Shown piece after piece: positions 25,295 to 34,631 of a DNA stretch of 64,000 bases (position 1 is the first letter of the stretch; each line of letters begins with the position of its first letter). The translations under genes and the position numbers were made by a program. The notes under the pieces are model-generated. The model did no database searches and was not told the origin of the DNA. It saw nothing but the letters and a program-made list of their open reading frames with translations. Source of the stretch: Candidatus Gastranaerophilales bacterium (GTDB lineage Bacteria > Cyanobacteriota > Vampirovibrionia > Gastranaerophilales > Gastranaerophilaceae); NCBI GenBank assembly GCA_944324395.1, contig CALUWC010000009.1, positions 1 through 64,000 of the forward strand, written 5' to 3'.

Positions 25295-27590
25295 AACAAA
25301 AGAAAAATCATTAGTAATAGTCGAGTCACCGGCAAAATCCAAAACCATTAAAAAGATTTTAGGCGGGGAGTATCAAATTGAGGCAAGTTACGGACATATA
25401 AGAAATTTGCCGACAAAAGACGCTGCAACCCAGAACTTAGGTTTTGATGTTAATAACAATTTTGAACCTAAATTCGAAATTATTCCCGGCAAACAGCAAG
25501 TTGTAAAAAAACTAAATGATTTAGCCAAAAAAGTTGATAAAATATATCTTGCATCCGACCCCGATCGTGAAGGAGAAGCCATTGCGTGGCATGTTCGTCA
25601 GGTTTTAAAAGTTCCTGATGAAAAAATCTGCCGTATTGTATTTAATGAAATTACTCCAAAGGCTGTTAAATATTCTGTTGAACATCCAAGAAGTATTGAT
25701 ATGGATATGGTGCAGGCACAGCAGACAAGACAAATTCTGGATAAACTTGTAGGTTTCAAACTCAGCCCTGTTTTATGGAAGCAAATCGGTAACAGAAACC
25801 TCTCGGCAGGCAGAGTTCAATCCGTTGCATTGCGTATGATTTGTGAAAGAGAAGATGAAATTGAAGCTTTTGTTCCGCAGGAATACTGGTCAATTCATGC
25901 ATTACTGGATAAAGACGGCAAAACGTTTGAAGCAGAGCTTGCAAAGATTAAAAATAAATCGGTAGAAAAAACAATTAAAAACAAAGAAGAAGCCAGGAAA
26001 ATTGTTGATTACCTGACAAACCCGCAAACTCAATATGAGGTTTCAAAGGTTACTAAAAAGTCTACTAAAAGAAAACCGACAGCACCTTTCATAACCTCAA
26101 CCATGCAAAGAGCCGCAAGTTCAAAATTAGGTTTCGGGGTATCTAAGACAATGCAGGTTGCCCAAAAACTTTATGAAGGTATCGAAATTGACGGCACCCC
26201 TGTAGGTTTAATAACATATATGAGAACAGACAGTGTCAGAGTTTCCGATGACGCTCAAAATATGGCACACGATTTTATTTTAGAACATTACGGAGAAAAA
26301 TATTATCCAGAAAAGCCTAATATTTATGCAAAAGGAAAACAAAACGTTCAAGACGCACACGAAGCTATAAGACCTTCATACCCCGAAAGAACTCCCGAAA
26401 GCATAAAAAAATATCTTGATAATGACCAGTACAGACTGTATAAACTTATCTGGGAGAAATTTATGTCATCTCAAATGGCACCTGCTGAAATTGCAAACAA
26501 ATCTATTGAAATAACTTCAGGTGATTATACTTTGAGAGCAGGCACAAGCAAGATTACATTTGACGGCTTTTTAACGTTATATAATGATGCAGAAGAAGAC
26601 GAAAACAAAGACTCTGATACAAAAATTCCTGATTTAGAAAAAGGAGATAAAGTCGTCTGTAAAAAAATAGATCCTAAACAACACTTTACGCAGCCGCCTC
26701 CAAGATATAACGAAGCTTCATTGGTTAAAGCTCTTGAAGAATACGGAATAGGGCGACCGTCTACTTACGCAACCATTATTACAGTCATACAGACAAGAAA
26801 ATATGTAGAGAAAAAAGATAAAGCTCTTCACCCTACATTACTTGGCAGAACTGTATCTAAGCAATTAGTTGCACAGTTTGCGGATATTATGGATTACAAA
26901 TTCACCGCTGGAATGGAAGAAAAGCTTGATAAAATTGCAGACAAAGAAGCTGTCTGGGTCAAAGTTCTGCAGGATTTTTACACACCCTTTATGGAAGAAG
27001 TAAACTCCGTTATGAAAACAGCCCAAAAGGTCACTATTGAAACAAAATTCACCTGTCCGAACTGCGGAAAACCAATGGTGCTTCGCACAAGCAAAACAGG
27101 TTCTCAATTCTTAGGCTGTTCCGGTTATCCGGAATGCAAAACGGCAATGTCAATAAACGTTATGCAGGAATTGGAAGAAAATGAAGATAATCAGGAAGAA
27201 AAACCTCAAGAAGTCTGTGATGAAAAATGTGAAAAATGCGGTTCTGATATGATATTCAAAATCGGACCATACGGTAAATATATGGAATGCACAAATTCTG
27301 AGTGCAAACACCGCAAACCATATAGAAAATCAACAGGAGTAACCTGCCCGAAATGCGGCAAAGGCACTATTGTTGAACGCAAATCCAAACGGGGAACTAT
27401 ATTTTACGGGTGCGACAAATACCCTGATTGCGATTTTGTATTGTGGAACGAACCAACCGGAGAAACTTGTCCAAACTGCGGAAACCTTTTAGTAAAAAAA
27501 GTTCTGAAAAAAGGAACCGTAATTTCATGTTCTAATATGAAATGCGGATATAAAAAAGAATCTGAAGCATCTGAAGCTGTAGAAAATTAA
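25275..27590 (+). CDS. topA: DNA topoisomerase I (type IA)
   Basis: 771 residues. The TOPRIM domain (VIVESPAKSKTI, SDPDREGEAIAWH) is followed by the catalytic Tyr315 in YMRTDSVRVS. The C-terminus carries four zinc-ribbon copies (CPNCGKPM...GYPEC, CEKCGSDM...NSEC, CPKCGKGT...KYPDC, CPNCGNLL...NMKC), the E. coli-like layout with three or more zinc domains. It relaxes negative supercoils. The ATG at 25275 has AAAGG 6 nt before it; the TTG at 25269 is the alternative. It overlaps the DUF805 gene. Confidence 0.96.
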   Translation: MAETKSKTKEKSLVIVESPAKSKTIKKILGGEYQIEASYGHIRNLPTKDAATQNLGFDVNNNFEPKFEIIPGKQQVVKKLNDLAKKVDKIYLASDPDREGEAIAWHVRQVLKVPDEKICRIVFNEITPKAVKYSVEHPRSIDMDMVQAQQTRQILDKLVGFKLSPVLWKQIGNRNLSAGRVQSVALRMICEREDEIEAFVPQEYWSIHALLDKDGKTFEAELAKIKNKSVEKTIKNKEEARKIVDYLTNPQTQYEVSKVTKKSTKRKPTAPFITSTMQRAASSKLGFGVSKTMQVAQKLYEGIEIDGTPVGLITYMRTDSVRVSDDAQNMAHDFILEHYGEKYYPEKPNIYAKGKQNVQDAHEAIRPSYPERTPESIKKYLDNDQYRLYKLIWEKFMSSQMAPAEIANKSIEITSGDYTLRAGTSKITFDGFLTLYNDAEEDENKDSDTKIPDLEKGDKVVCKKIDPKQHFTQPPPRYNEASLVKALEEYGIGRPSTYATIITVIQTRKYVEKKDKALHPTLLGRTVSKQLVAQFADIMDYKFTAGMEEKLDKIADKEAVWVKVLQDFYTPFMEEVNSVMKTAQKVTIETKFTCPNCGKPMVLRTSKTGSQFLGCSGYPECKTAMSINVMQELEENEDNQEEKPQEVCDEKCEKCGSDMIFKIGPYGKYMECTNSECKHRKPYRKSTGVTCPKCGKGTIVERKSKRGTIFYGCDKYPDCDFVLWNEPTGETCPNCGNLLVKKVLKKGTVISCSNMKCGYKKESEASEAVEN

Positions 27591-27609
27591 CAAAATAAGG
27601 ATTAGCATT

Positions 27610-29151
27610 ATGGTTGTAAATAAAGAACTGTACGAACGCTACAAAAAATTAAAAGCGGAAGGCATCAATATAAGTTTGTCTGAATTAAAACAGCAAATGG
27701 AAAATGAAATACAAAATAAAATTATAGCTCCGCCCAATAATATCAATCCTGTAATAGAAAATCAGGTTCGGCAGAATATCCAGAATTTTGCAGGGGATTA
27801 TCATTCTCCCGAAGAAATTCCTTCAACTCAGCCGAACTCTAACCCCACACCTATTCAAGCTTCAAATACCATAAATACAGAACCTCAGACACAGGTTTTT
27901 TCTGCCTATATGCAGCAGCCGGCTCAACCTGCACAGCAAACATTATTTCAAAATGCTCAAGAACAGTTCTCCGCAGCGAATGAAAAACCGGTTCAACCTC
28001 AAACAACAGCTGCTCCGCAAAACAACACAAACTCCTGGTCTACGACATATTCAAATTCATCGGTTGATAAGAATTCTGAAATATACAAAAATTATTCAAA
28101 CAGCTTTAATGCAGATTTTTCAAATTCCTCATACGGATTTAATACAAATTCTGCAGATCTTGTAAACAGATCTTTGGAAAGTTACTCTCAGGCTGCATCA
28201 GCCCAAATACCCTTTCAAAATTCAAATTCTTCACCTGCTGCAGGAGAAAGAAAATATACGGGAAATGTTTCCGAAGAAAAAATACAAGCCGCTAATGCCA
28301 TAAGCAAAATTTCAAATAAATACTGTTTAATCGGTTATCCGCTGGGGCATTCTTTATCTTCATACATTCATGAAGCAGGCTTCAAAAGCTTGGAAATCAA
28401 TGCTGTTTATGACATTTTGGAAACTCCGCCTGACACTCTTGTTGAACGAGTAAAATATCTAAAAAACAACGGTTTTGCAGGCTTTAATGTAACAATTCCG
28501 CTGAAGCTTCCAATAACATTATTTTTAGATAAAATCGATACATCTGCAGATGTTGTAGGAGCAGTAAATACAGTAGTTATAAATCCTGATAAAACAATGA
28601 CAGGTTATAATACAGATGTAATCGGATTCAAAAATGCAATACCGTCTGACATTATTCTTGCAGGTAAAACAGCAGGAGTTTTGGGAACAGGTGGAGCAGC
28701 AAGAGCTGCCATTACTGTTCTTGCACAAAATCAAGTCAAACAGATTAAAATTTATACAAGAAATATTCCAAACAGCATAGAACTGTTGAACTTTCTTAGA
28801 AAGAAATTCCCTGCAACAGAATTTAATGCTTTTCAAATTGAACGGATAAGAGATCTATCAGATGTACAAATTCTGGTTAATACAACTCCTATCGGAATGC
28901 AAGGACGCTCTGCAGATATGACACCTGTTGAAGAGAATGAATTGAGAACCTTACCGGAAGGTGCCTTTGTTTATGACGTAATTTATAATCCTAAAAAAAC
29001 GGTCCTAATAAAACTTGCACAAAAAAACGGTTACAGGACAATCAACGGAGTTGACATGTTCATTCATCAGGCTGCAGTGGCAGAGCAAATCTGGACAGGA
29101 AGAACTCCTGATTTTAAAGATATGAAAATCGCTGCACTTGAAAATTTATAA
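27610..29151 (+). CDS. aroE: Shikimate dehydrogenase with a 235-residue disordered N-terminal extension
   Basis: Residues about 237-513 are a full AroE: YCLIGYPLGHSLSSYIHEAGF, FNVTIPLKL with catalytic Lys299, GAVNTVV, GYNTDVIGF with Asp335, the NADP loop GVLGTGGAARA (356-366) and a C-terminal NGVDMFIHQAA segment. Residues 1-235 are extra: a short helical start (ELYERYKKLKAEGINISLSEL), then a Gln/Asn/Ser/Pro-rich stretch with no known domain. No internal ATG lies between residue 101 and the catalytic domain, so the extension is probably translated. It follows topA by 20 nt and ends 1 nt from the bioB stop on the other strand. Confidence 0.9.
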   Translation: MVVNKELYERYKKLKAEGINISLSELKQQMENEIQNKIIAPPNNINPVIENQVRQNIQNFAGDYHSPEEIPSTQPNSNPTPIQASNTINTEPQTQVFSAYMQQPAQPAQQTLFQNAQEQFSAANEKPVQPQTTAAPQNNTNSWSTTYSNSSVDKNSEIYKNYSNSFNADFSNSSYGFNTNSADLVNRSLESYSQAASAQIPFQNSNSSPAAGERKYTGNVSEEKIQAANAISKISNKYCLIGYPLGHSLSSYIHEAGFKSLEINAVYDILETPPDTLVERVKYLKNNGFAGFNVTIPLKLPITLFLDKIDTSADVVGAVNTVVINPDKTMTGYNTDVIGFKNAIPSDIILAGKTAGVLGTGGAARAAITVLAQNQVKQIKIYTRNIPNSIELLNFLRKKFPATEFNAFQIERIRDLSDVQILVNTTPIGMQGRSADMTPVEENELRTLPEGAFVYDVIYNPKKTVLIKLAQKNGYRTINGVDMFIHQAAVAEQIWTGRTPDFKDMKIAALENL

Positions 29152-29152
29152 A

Positions 29153-30088
29153 CTAACACAAAATATTCTTGCCGAGCTTTTCGGCTGTTGTTATGTCTTC
29201 TGAAGGTTCTTTACCGACAGTTGTTAAATAATTGCCTATTAAAATACCTTCAACACATGTTTTTAAAGCCAATTCCTGATTTTTCTGCGACAAACGCATT
29301 CTTCCGCCGCAGAAACGCACAACCGCCTTTGGATTTGCAATTTTAAATATTGCCATTGTCCGTAAAACATTTTCTTCATCAATTTTATCGTGATAATTCT
29401 CAAACGGAGTTTCAGGGATTGGCATAAGAATATTTATAGGGATAGAATCCGGCTCAATTTCTGCAAGTTCCATTGCCATTTCAACACGTTGTTCAATACT
29501 TTCTCCCATGCCTAAAATTACTCCGCAGCACAATTCCATTCCGTATTTTTTAACAAGCTTACATGTATTTAAACGGTCTTCCCAGCTGTGCGTTGTACAA
29601 ACTTCCGGATAATATGAACGGCATGTATTTATATTATGGTGAAATCTTTTTAATCCGGCTTGCGACAATTGTTTTGCCTGTTCCTCATTTAAAATACCAA
29701 TTGATGCACAGGATTTAATTCCAAGTTCATTCACCAGTTTAATCATTTCAAGTTCAAGTTTAAAATCTCTGCCTTCATCGGGAGTTTTTCCGCTCGTTAC
29801 TATTGAGAAACGGGAAGCTTTATTACTCAAAGCTTCTTCAGCTGCTATTTTAACTTCTTCTATATCTACAAGAGGATAAGACTCAATATCGGTTCTGTAG
29901 TGAGAACTTTGTGCACAATATTTACAGTTTTGAGAACATTTTCCATTCCTTGCATTTATCAATGAACAAAATTCTATGTTATTTGACATATACTTTGATG
30001 ATTCATTTAAAAGTTCTTCCAGAGGTAAATTATATAAATTTAATAATTCTTCTTTTGTATATACTTTCTTTCTAAATGAGCTATCCAT
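29153..30088 (-). CDS. bioB: Biotin synthase
   Basis: A radical-SAM enzyme that inserts sulfur into dethiobiotin. C51-x3-C55-x2-C58 (GKCSQNCKYCAQSSHY) binds the [4Fe-4S] cluster. NTCRSYYPEVCTTHSWEDR and the C-terminal RFCGGRMRLSQKN, a conserved BioB segment, are present. The ATG at 30088 has AAAAGGA 8 nt upstream; the frame is open to 30163 but that part is unlike BioB. About 311 residues, a normal length. No other bio gene is present in the window, so the substrate must come from elsewhere. Confidence 0.94.
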   Translation of the reverse strand: MDSSFRKKVYTKEELLNLYNLPLEELLNESSKYMSNNIEFCSLINARNGKCSQNCKYCAQSSHYRTDIESYPLVDIEEVKIAAEEALSNKASRFSIVTSGKTPDEGRDFKLELEMIKLVNELGIKSCASIGILNEEQAKQLSQAGLKRFHHNINTCRSYYPEVCTTHSWEDRLNTCKLVKKYGMELCCGVILGMGESIEQRVEMAMELAEIEPDSIPINILMPIPETPFENYHDKIDEENVLRTMAIFKIANPKAVVRFCGGRMRLSQKNQELALKTCVEGILIGNYLTTVGKEPSEDITTAEKLGKNILC

Positions 30089-30282
30089 ATCCCCGTCCTT
30101 TTCTATATGAATATTATTCCAGAAACATGCCCATGTCAATTTTGAAGCATGAGAAATTATCATTCAATTACATGTATTAGAAAAACTTTAATGCTACAGG
30201 AAGGTTTTCATCTTTTTAAATGATGTTTATAAAACCAGATATTATAGAATAGAAATGTAATAAAAATGAATTGGGCAGGTTA

Positions 30283-31107
30283 ATGGAACAAAGTTTTGAT
30301 TTTTCCTCTTACAATAATATAAAACGTTTATCCGAAGATGAACTCACCGAATTGTGGGGAAAATATCTTGCCGATAAATCTGACAAACATTCAAGAGATG
30401 CCTTGATTGTTCAATACATTTATCTCGTCAGATATGTAGTCGGCAGAGTGAAAGTCACATTACCTGTAACAATTTCTATTGAAGATATTGCAGGTTACGG
30501 GGTTGAGGGTTTAATCAATGCTATTGAGCGGTTTTCGCCTCAAAAAAATACCCGTTTTGAAACTTATGCATTAATAAGAATCAGAGGTTCAATATTAGAC
30601 AGAATCCGTTCTCAAGATTTTTTACCGAGAAGTGTCAGAAAAAAAATCAAAGATATAAAACAGGCAGCAGAATACCTGAAACAGGAATTAGGAAGAATGC
30701 CGACTACAACCGAGATTGCAAATTATCTTGATATGGATCCAGAAAAAGTCTGCCAGATTTTATCAGAAGATGTTACAGTAACTTCTATTTATGATAAAAG
30801 AGGAACTTCTGATGACAGTATGGAAATTATTGATACCATTGAAGATTCAAATAAATTGAACCCGCAGGAACGAATGGAAGAACAAAATGCAAAAACTGAC
30901 CTTCAAAAGGCACTCCAAAGACTTCCTGAAAGAGAACGAGTTTTAATGGTCTTGTACTATCAAGAAAACATGACAATGAAAGAAATCGGAGAAACTCTTG
31001 GAATGTCTGAATCAAGAGTCTGCCAGCTGCATGCTCAGGCAATTATGAAACTGAAAAATATTTTGAATGAAAATCGTACCTCCCGCCTTCAAAAAGCTAT
31101 TGTTTAA
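30283..31107 (+). CDS. RNA polymerase sigma factor, FliA/WhiG type
   Basis: About 274 residues from ATG 30283 (an upstream TTG at 30271 is possible; neither has a good Shine-Dalgarno). Region 2 is RDALIVQYIYLVRYVVGRV...IEDIAGYGVEGLINAIERF...RFETYALIRIRGSILDRIRS, region 3 reads LGRMPTTTEIANYLDMDPEKV, region 4 LPERERVLMVLYYQENMTMKEIGETLGMSESRVCQLH. The LDRIRSQDF block and absent region 1 place it with FliA/WhiG/SigB-type alternatives, which in other bacteria drive flagellar or developmental genes. No flagellar genes are seen here. Its end overlaps the convergent OmpA-like gene by 4 nt. Confidence 0.9.
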   Translation: MEQSFDFSSYNNIKRLSEDELTELWGKYLADKSDKHSRDALIVQYIYLVRYVVGRVKVTLPVTISIEDIAGYGVEGLINAIERFSPQKNTRFETYALIRIRGSILDRIRSQDFLPRSVRKKIKDIKQAAEYLKQELGRMPTTTEIANYLDMDPEKVCQILSEDVTVTSIYDKRGTSDDSMEIIDTIEDSNKLNPQERMEEQNAKTDLQKALQRLPERERVLMVLYYQENMTMKEIGETLGMSESRVCQLHAQAIMKLKNILNENRTSRLQKAIV

Positions 31108-31700
31108 TTTAGAGGATCCTGTTTTTCATAATTTAAAATAACAAAATCAATTCTGCGATCCATATTATTTGAGTAATGTACATTGCTGCTAAACGGCATA
31201 AATTCTCCAAAACCGATGGCATTGATTTTTTGCGGAGAAATTTTTTCAACTTTAATAAGATAATCAACTATTTTCCCGGCTCTCACCGTTGATAATTCCC
31301 AGTTTGATTTGTAATTTGATTTTTCCCAGGATTTGTACGCAGTATTACTTTCAACACTGCACTCTTTATTTATAAATTTAAGAATTTGAGCTATTTTTGA
31401 TAAAACAGGTTTTGAACTGTCCAAAAGTTTATCCTGACCTTCTTCAAAAAATATTGTACTGCATATACTAACAATCAATCCTCTGGGAACTTTTGTATAA
31501 ATTATACAATCACCTAAATTTAAACTCCCGGCAAACAGCCGTTCAATATCAGAAGTCCTGCTGTAGTTATTCTGAGTCAATTGTCCTGCAATTTTTTGAG
31601 AATGTTCCGGAATATTAGCAAAAGAAACTGCAAAAAACGAAAATCCCGAGAGGATTATAAAGCAAATAAAATATTTAATACCCGTAATTTTATTTCTCAC
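31104..31700 (-). CDS. Exported OmpA/MotB-family peptidoglycan-binding protein
   Basis: 198 residues. The N-terminal hydrophobic segment at about 8-28 is a signal peptide or anchor. The C-terminal OmpA/MotB domain has an IFFEEGQDKLLDSSKPVLSKI start and the conserved NWELSTVRAGKIVDYLI and NMDRRIDFVIL elements. The NWELS-x-x-RA form is closer to MotB and related stator-type proteins than to classical OmpA. It would tie the envelope to peptidoglycan. It lies head-on to a FliA/WhiG-type sigma gene. Confidence 0.83.
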   Translation of the reverse strand: MRNKITGIKYFICFIILSGFSFFAVSFANIPEHSQKIAGQLTQNNYSRTSDIERLFAGSLNLGDCIIYTKVPRGLIVSICSTIFFEEGQDKLLDSSKPVLSKIAQILKFINKECSVESNTAYKSWEKSNYKSNWELSTVRAGKIVDYLIKVEKISPQKINAIGFGEFMPFSSNVHYSNNMDRRIDFVILNYEKQDPLN

Positions 31701-31762
31701 ACAACAATCCTCTCATTTGAAATTCTTTTCAAACATGAGGAAAAATACTATTAGCTGATAAG

Positions 31763-32977
31763 TTAAGGTTTAATTACAGAAAGTACATATTTATCATTAA
31801 AGAATTTCTTTGCACAATCCAAAAGCTGCTCAGAAGTAACAGACTTTACTGCCTGCTTCATCTTATCATTATAATCAAAGCCAAGCCCTAAAACTCCATA
31901 TTTTGCAAATCCGCATGCCTGCTGAATATTTGTTTCATCTAAAAATGCACACTTGCCTAACAAATTATTTTTTGCATCTTCAAGTTCTTTTTCAGAAACA
32001 GGAACAGTTTTTATTTTTTCTATTTCTTCATCAAAACCTTTTAATGCGACATCAATATTTTTTGGTTCAGTTGCAATATATATAATAAACCCGGCCGCAA
32101 GTTTATAAGTTTCGTATGAACTTCTAACAACGTAAGCCAAGCCTTTTTTATCTCTAAGTTCCAAAAATAATCTTGAAGACAAACCGCATGCACCAAGAAT
32201 TATATTTAACAGTATCAAAGAAAGATACCCTTCATCACCAAAAGTCGGAACCAGCCAGCCTTTTACCAGATGAGCCTGATTCAAATCCTGTCTGATATTT
32301 TCAACAACTTTAGTTTTATTTAACTCTGGTTTTTCAATTTCAAAGTTGTTGTCTACCGATTCAGGAAGAGTACCAAGAGTATTTTCTACCTGTTTAATTA
32401 TATCTTCTTTATCCAAAGCACCAACTATCGCAAGAGATTTTTTACTGTTATTTAAAATATCCTTATATGCACAAATAACATCCTCTTTTGTAATATTGTC
32501 AATATTTTCAAGTATTTTTGTCAAAGAATTCCCATAATAGTGATTTTCAAACATTGTACGACCGAAAGAGTCCATTGCAGTAGCTCTTGGGGAATCCAAT
32601 TCTGCAGGAATTTCACATTTCAATTTCAAACGTTCTTTTTCAAACTCGTCAAACGTAGAATTCTTGATAACATCATCCATTAATTCTAATGCTTTTGAAA
32701 AATCTTCATTCAAACATACAAATTTTATCCTTAAATAATTAGGAAACAGTTCACTAGAAAAATCAATTGCATATTTCTCAAATTCATTTGCAAGTTCTTC
32801 GGAATTAAATTTTGAAGTACCTTGCAAAAGCAATCTCGGGACAAGCGGATAAACACCGGGTTTATCAACAGGTCTGTTTATTGAAAAATTCAAGCAAAGT
32901 GCCATTCTCGGGGTATTATCGTTTTTTTTATAAATATATTCAATATTATTCTGTAATTTAGATATTTCTTTAGTCAT
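31763..32977 (-). CDS. M16-family peptidase-like protein lacking the zinc motif
   Basis: About 404 residues with the two-domain M16 fold (processing peptidase type). The expected HxxEH zinc motif near the N-terminus is absent: the place that should read like HFLEH-x-x-F-K-G-T is PRLLLQGTSKF. The C-terminal half keeps LSSRLFLELRDKKGLAYVV, whose Arg/Tyr pair marks the non-catalytic partner of M16B heterodimers. It therefore probably needs an active partner, which is not in this window. The ATG at 32977 is preceded by a GGAG about 13 nt away; the ORF could be extended to 33016. Confidence 0.85.
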   Translation of the reverse strand: MTKEISKLQNNIEYIYKKNDNTPRMALCLNFSINRPVDKPGVYPLVPRLLLQGTSKFNSEELANEFEKYAIDFSSELFPNYLRIKFVCLNEDFSKALELMDDVIKNSTFDEFEKERLKLKCEIPAELDSPRATAMDSFGRTMFENHYYGNSLTKILENIDNITKEDVICAYKDILNNSKKSLAIVGALDKEDIIKQVENTLGTLPESVDNNFEIEKPELNKTKVVENIRQDLNQAHLVKGWLVPTFGDEGYLSLILLNIILGACGLSSRLFLELRDKKGLAYVVRSSYETYKLAAGFIIYIATEPKNIDVALKGFDEEIEKIKTVPVSEKELEDAKNNLLGKCAFLDETNIQQACGFAKYGVLGLGFDYNDKMKQAVKSVTSEQLLDCAKKFFNDKYVLSVIKP

Positions 32978-33048
32978 ATTGTATAAAAATCTCCATGTAT
33001 GAATAAATAGTATCACGTTTTAATATAAAAGACAAATTATTGATATTG

Positions 33049-33057
33049 TGTTATACT
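33049..33057 (+). promoter_or_regulatory. Extended -10 just before comM ATG
   Basis: TGT-TATACT at 33049-33057 with AAGACA 17 nt further upstream as a weak -35. Only 6 nt separate it from the ATG at 33064, and no Shine-Dalgarno is present. Confidence 0.5.
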
Positions 33058-33063
33058 GCCCGT

Positions 33064-34602
33064 ATGGTTAATACAGTAAAAACAGCAACAGTAATCGGAC
33101 TTAATGCATACGAAGTATATGTAGAAACAGATGTTGTAAATTCTCTGCCTTCAATTTCTATAGTAGGGCTGCCTGATACCTCCGTAAATGAAGCACGTGA
33201 CAGAGTTAAATCTGCTATTAAAAATTCAGGCTATACCTTTCCGTCAAAAAAAGTTGTCATAAACCTTGCACCGGCAGATTTGAAAAAAGTAGGAACAAGT
33301 TTTGATTTACCGATAGCAATAGGAATTTTAACAGAAGAAGAAGTGCTTGCCCCCGAACAACTTAAAGATTACGCATTTATCGGAGAACTGTCACTTGACG
33401 GAACAATCAGAGGAGTAAACGGAGTTTTACCTCTTGTTTTGGGACTGAAAGAAGCAGGTATAAAAAATGTTATTGTACCGAAAACGAATGCCAAAGAAGC
33501 TGCTCTTAACGGGGAAGTGAATATATATGGAGCAGAACATCTAACCGAAGTTGTTAATCATTTTACAGAAACAAAGATAGAAAAAACTTTTGTTGATGTA
33601 AATAAATATTTATTGGAAAAAGCTGCTATTCATTATGCATTTGATTTCAAAGACGTAAAAGGACAACACAAAGCCAAAAAAGCACTTGAAATTGCTGCAG
33701 CAGGTGCTCATAATCTCCTTATGTCAGGTTCGCCCGGTTCAGGGAAAACTCTTATGGCAAAATGTTTTCCGTCAATACTTCCTCCGCTAGAATTATCAGA
33801 AGCTCTTGAATTGACAAAAATATACAGTGTTTGCGGACTTTTATCTCCTGATGAACCTTTAATGATAAAAAGACCGTTCAGACCAGTACATCATACCGCT
33901 TCCGCAAACGGAATAATCGGAGGCGGAAGTACCCCGAAACCGGGAGAAATAACTCTCGCAGACAGAGGAGTATTATTTTTAGATGAAATGGTAGAATTTC
34001 CAAGACAGGTTCTTGAAGTTTTAAGACAACCGCTGGAGGACGGGGAAATAGTAATTTCACGTGCCAAACATTCAATTAAATATCCCGCCAAATTTATGCT
34101 TTTAGGGGCAATGAACCCTTGTCCATGCGGATACCTGGGTGACAGAGAAAAAACTTGCACCTGCTCGGACTTTCAAATAAGCCGTTATAAATCGAAACTT
34201 TCTGGCCCCTTGTTGGATAGAATTGACTTACAAATAAATGTTCCTCGATTGACACCCGAAGAACTTCTTCTTTCTACCGAACAGGAAGAATCTTCCGCAC
34301 AAATACGTCAGCGTGTAATAAAAGCAAGACAAATTCAAATTGAAAGATACAAACATGAATCTATATTAACAAACTCCGAATTGACCTCGGAACTTATCAA
34401 AAAATATTGTAAATTAGATGAAAATTCCCAAACAATTATGAGGGCTGCTGTTGTAAAATATCAGCTTTCGGGCAGACGTTATGACAGAGTATTAAAACTT
34501 GCAAGAACAATTGCAGATCTTGATGAATGCCAAAATATAACGGCAATGCATCTGACTCAAGCCCTGCAATACAGAATGGACAATGAATTAACTGATGTTT
34601 AA
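33064..34602 (+). CDS. comM: YifB/ComM-family Mg-chelatase-like AAA ATPase
   Basis: 512 residues. An N-terminal Lon-like domain (about 1-180) is followed by the AAA+ core: GSPGSGKTLMAKCFPSILP Walker A, GVLFLDEM Walker B, and MNPCPCGYLGD...CTCS cysteines, then SGPLLDRIDLQINVP and a C-terminal helical lid (SGRRYDRVLKLARTIADL). ComM is a branch-migration helicase that promotes integration of transforming DNA. The ATG at 33064 is chosen over the TTG at 33040 because the candidate -10 lies between them. Confidence 0.93.
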   Translation: MVNTVKTATVIGLNAYEVYVETDVVNSLPSISIVGLPDTSVNEARDRVKSAIKNSGYTFPSKKVVINLAPADLKKVGTSFDLPIAIGILTEEEVLAPEQLKDYAFIGELSLDGTIRGVNGVLPLVLGLKEAGIKNVIVPKTNAKEAALNGEVNIYGAEHLTEVVNHFTETKIEKTFVDVNKYLLEKAAIHYAFDFKDVKGQHKAKKALEIAAAGAHNLLMSGSPGSGKTLMAKCFPSILPPLELSEALELTKIYSVCGLLSPDEPLMIKRPFRPVHHTASANGIIGGGSTPKPGEITLADRGVLFLDEMVEFPRQVLEVLRQPLEDGEIVISRAKHSIKYPAKFMLLGAMNPCPCGYLGDREKTCTCSDFQISRYKSKLSGPLLDRIDLQINVPRLTPEELLLSTEQEESSAQIRQRVIKARQIQIERYKHESILTNSELTSELIKKYCKLDENSQTIMRAAVVKYQLSGRRYDRVLKLARTIADLDECQNITAMHLTQALQYRMDNELTDV

Positions 34603-34619
34603 TAATTTCTTTTTTCTTG

Positions 34620-34625
34620 TATAAT
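34620..34625 (+). promoter_or_regulatory. -10 hexamer next to the GT9 start
   Basis: TATAAT at 34620-34625 with only 6 nt to the ATG at 34632 and no Shine-Dalgarno; no recognisable -35. Confidence 0.45.
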
Positions 34626-34631
34626 GATTTT

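Noticed and set aside
28525-28836. 103-codon minus-strand frame inside aroE
   Set aside because: Cysteine-rich shadow of the catalytic domain of AroE, with no ribosome site.
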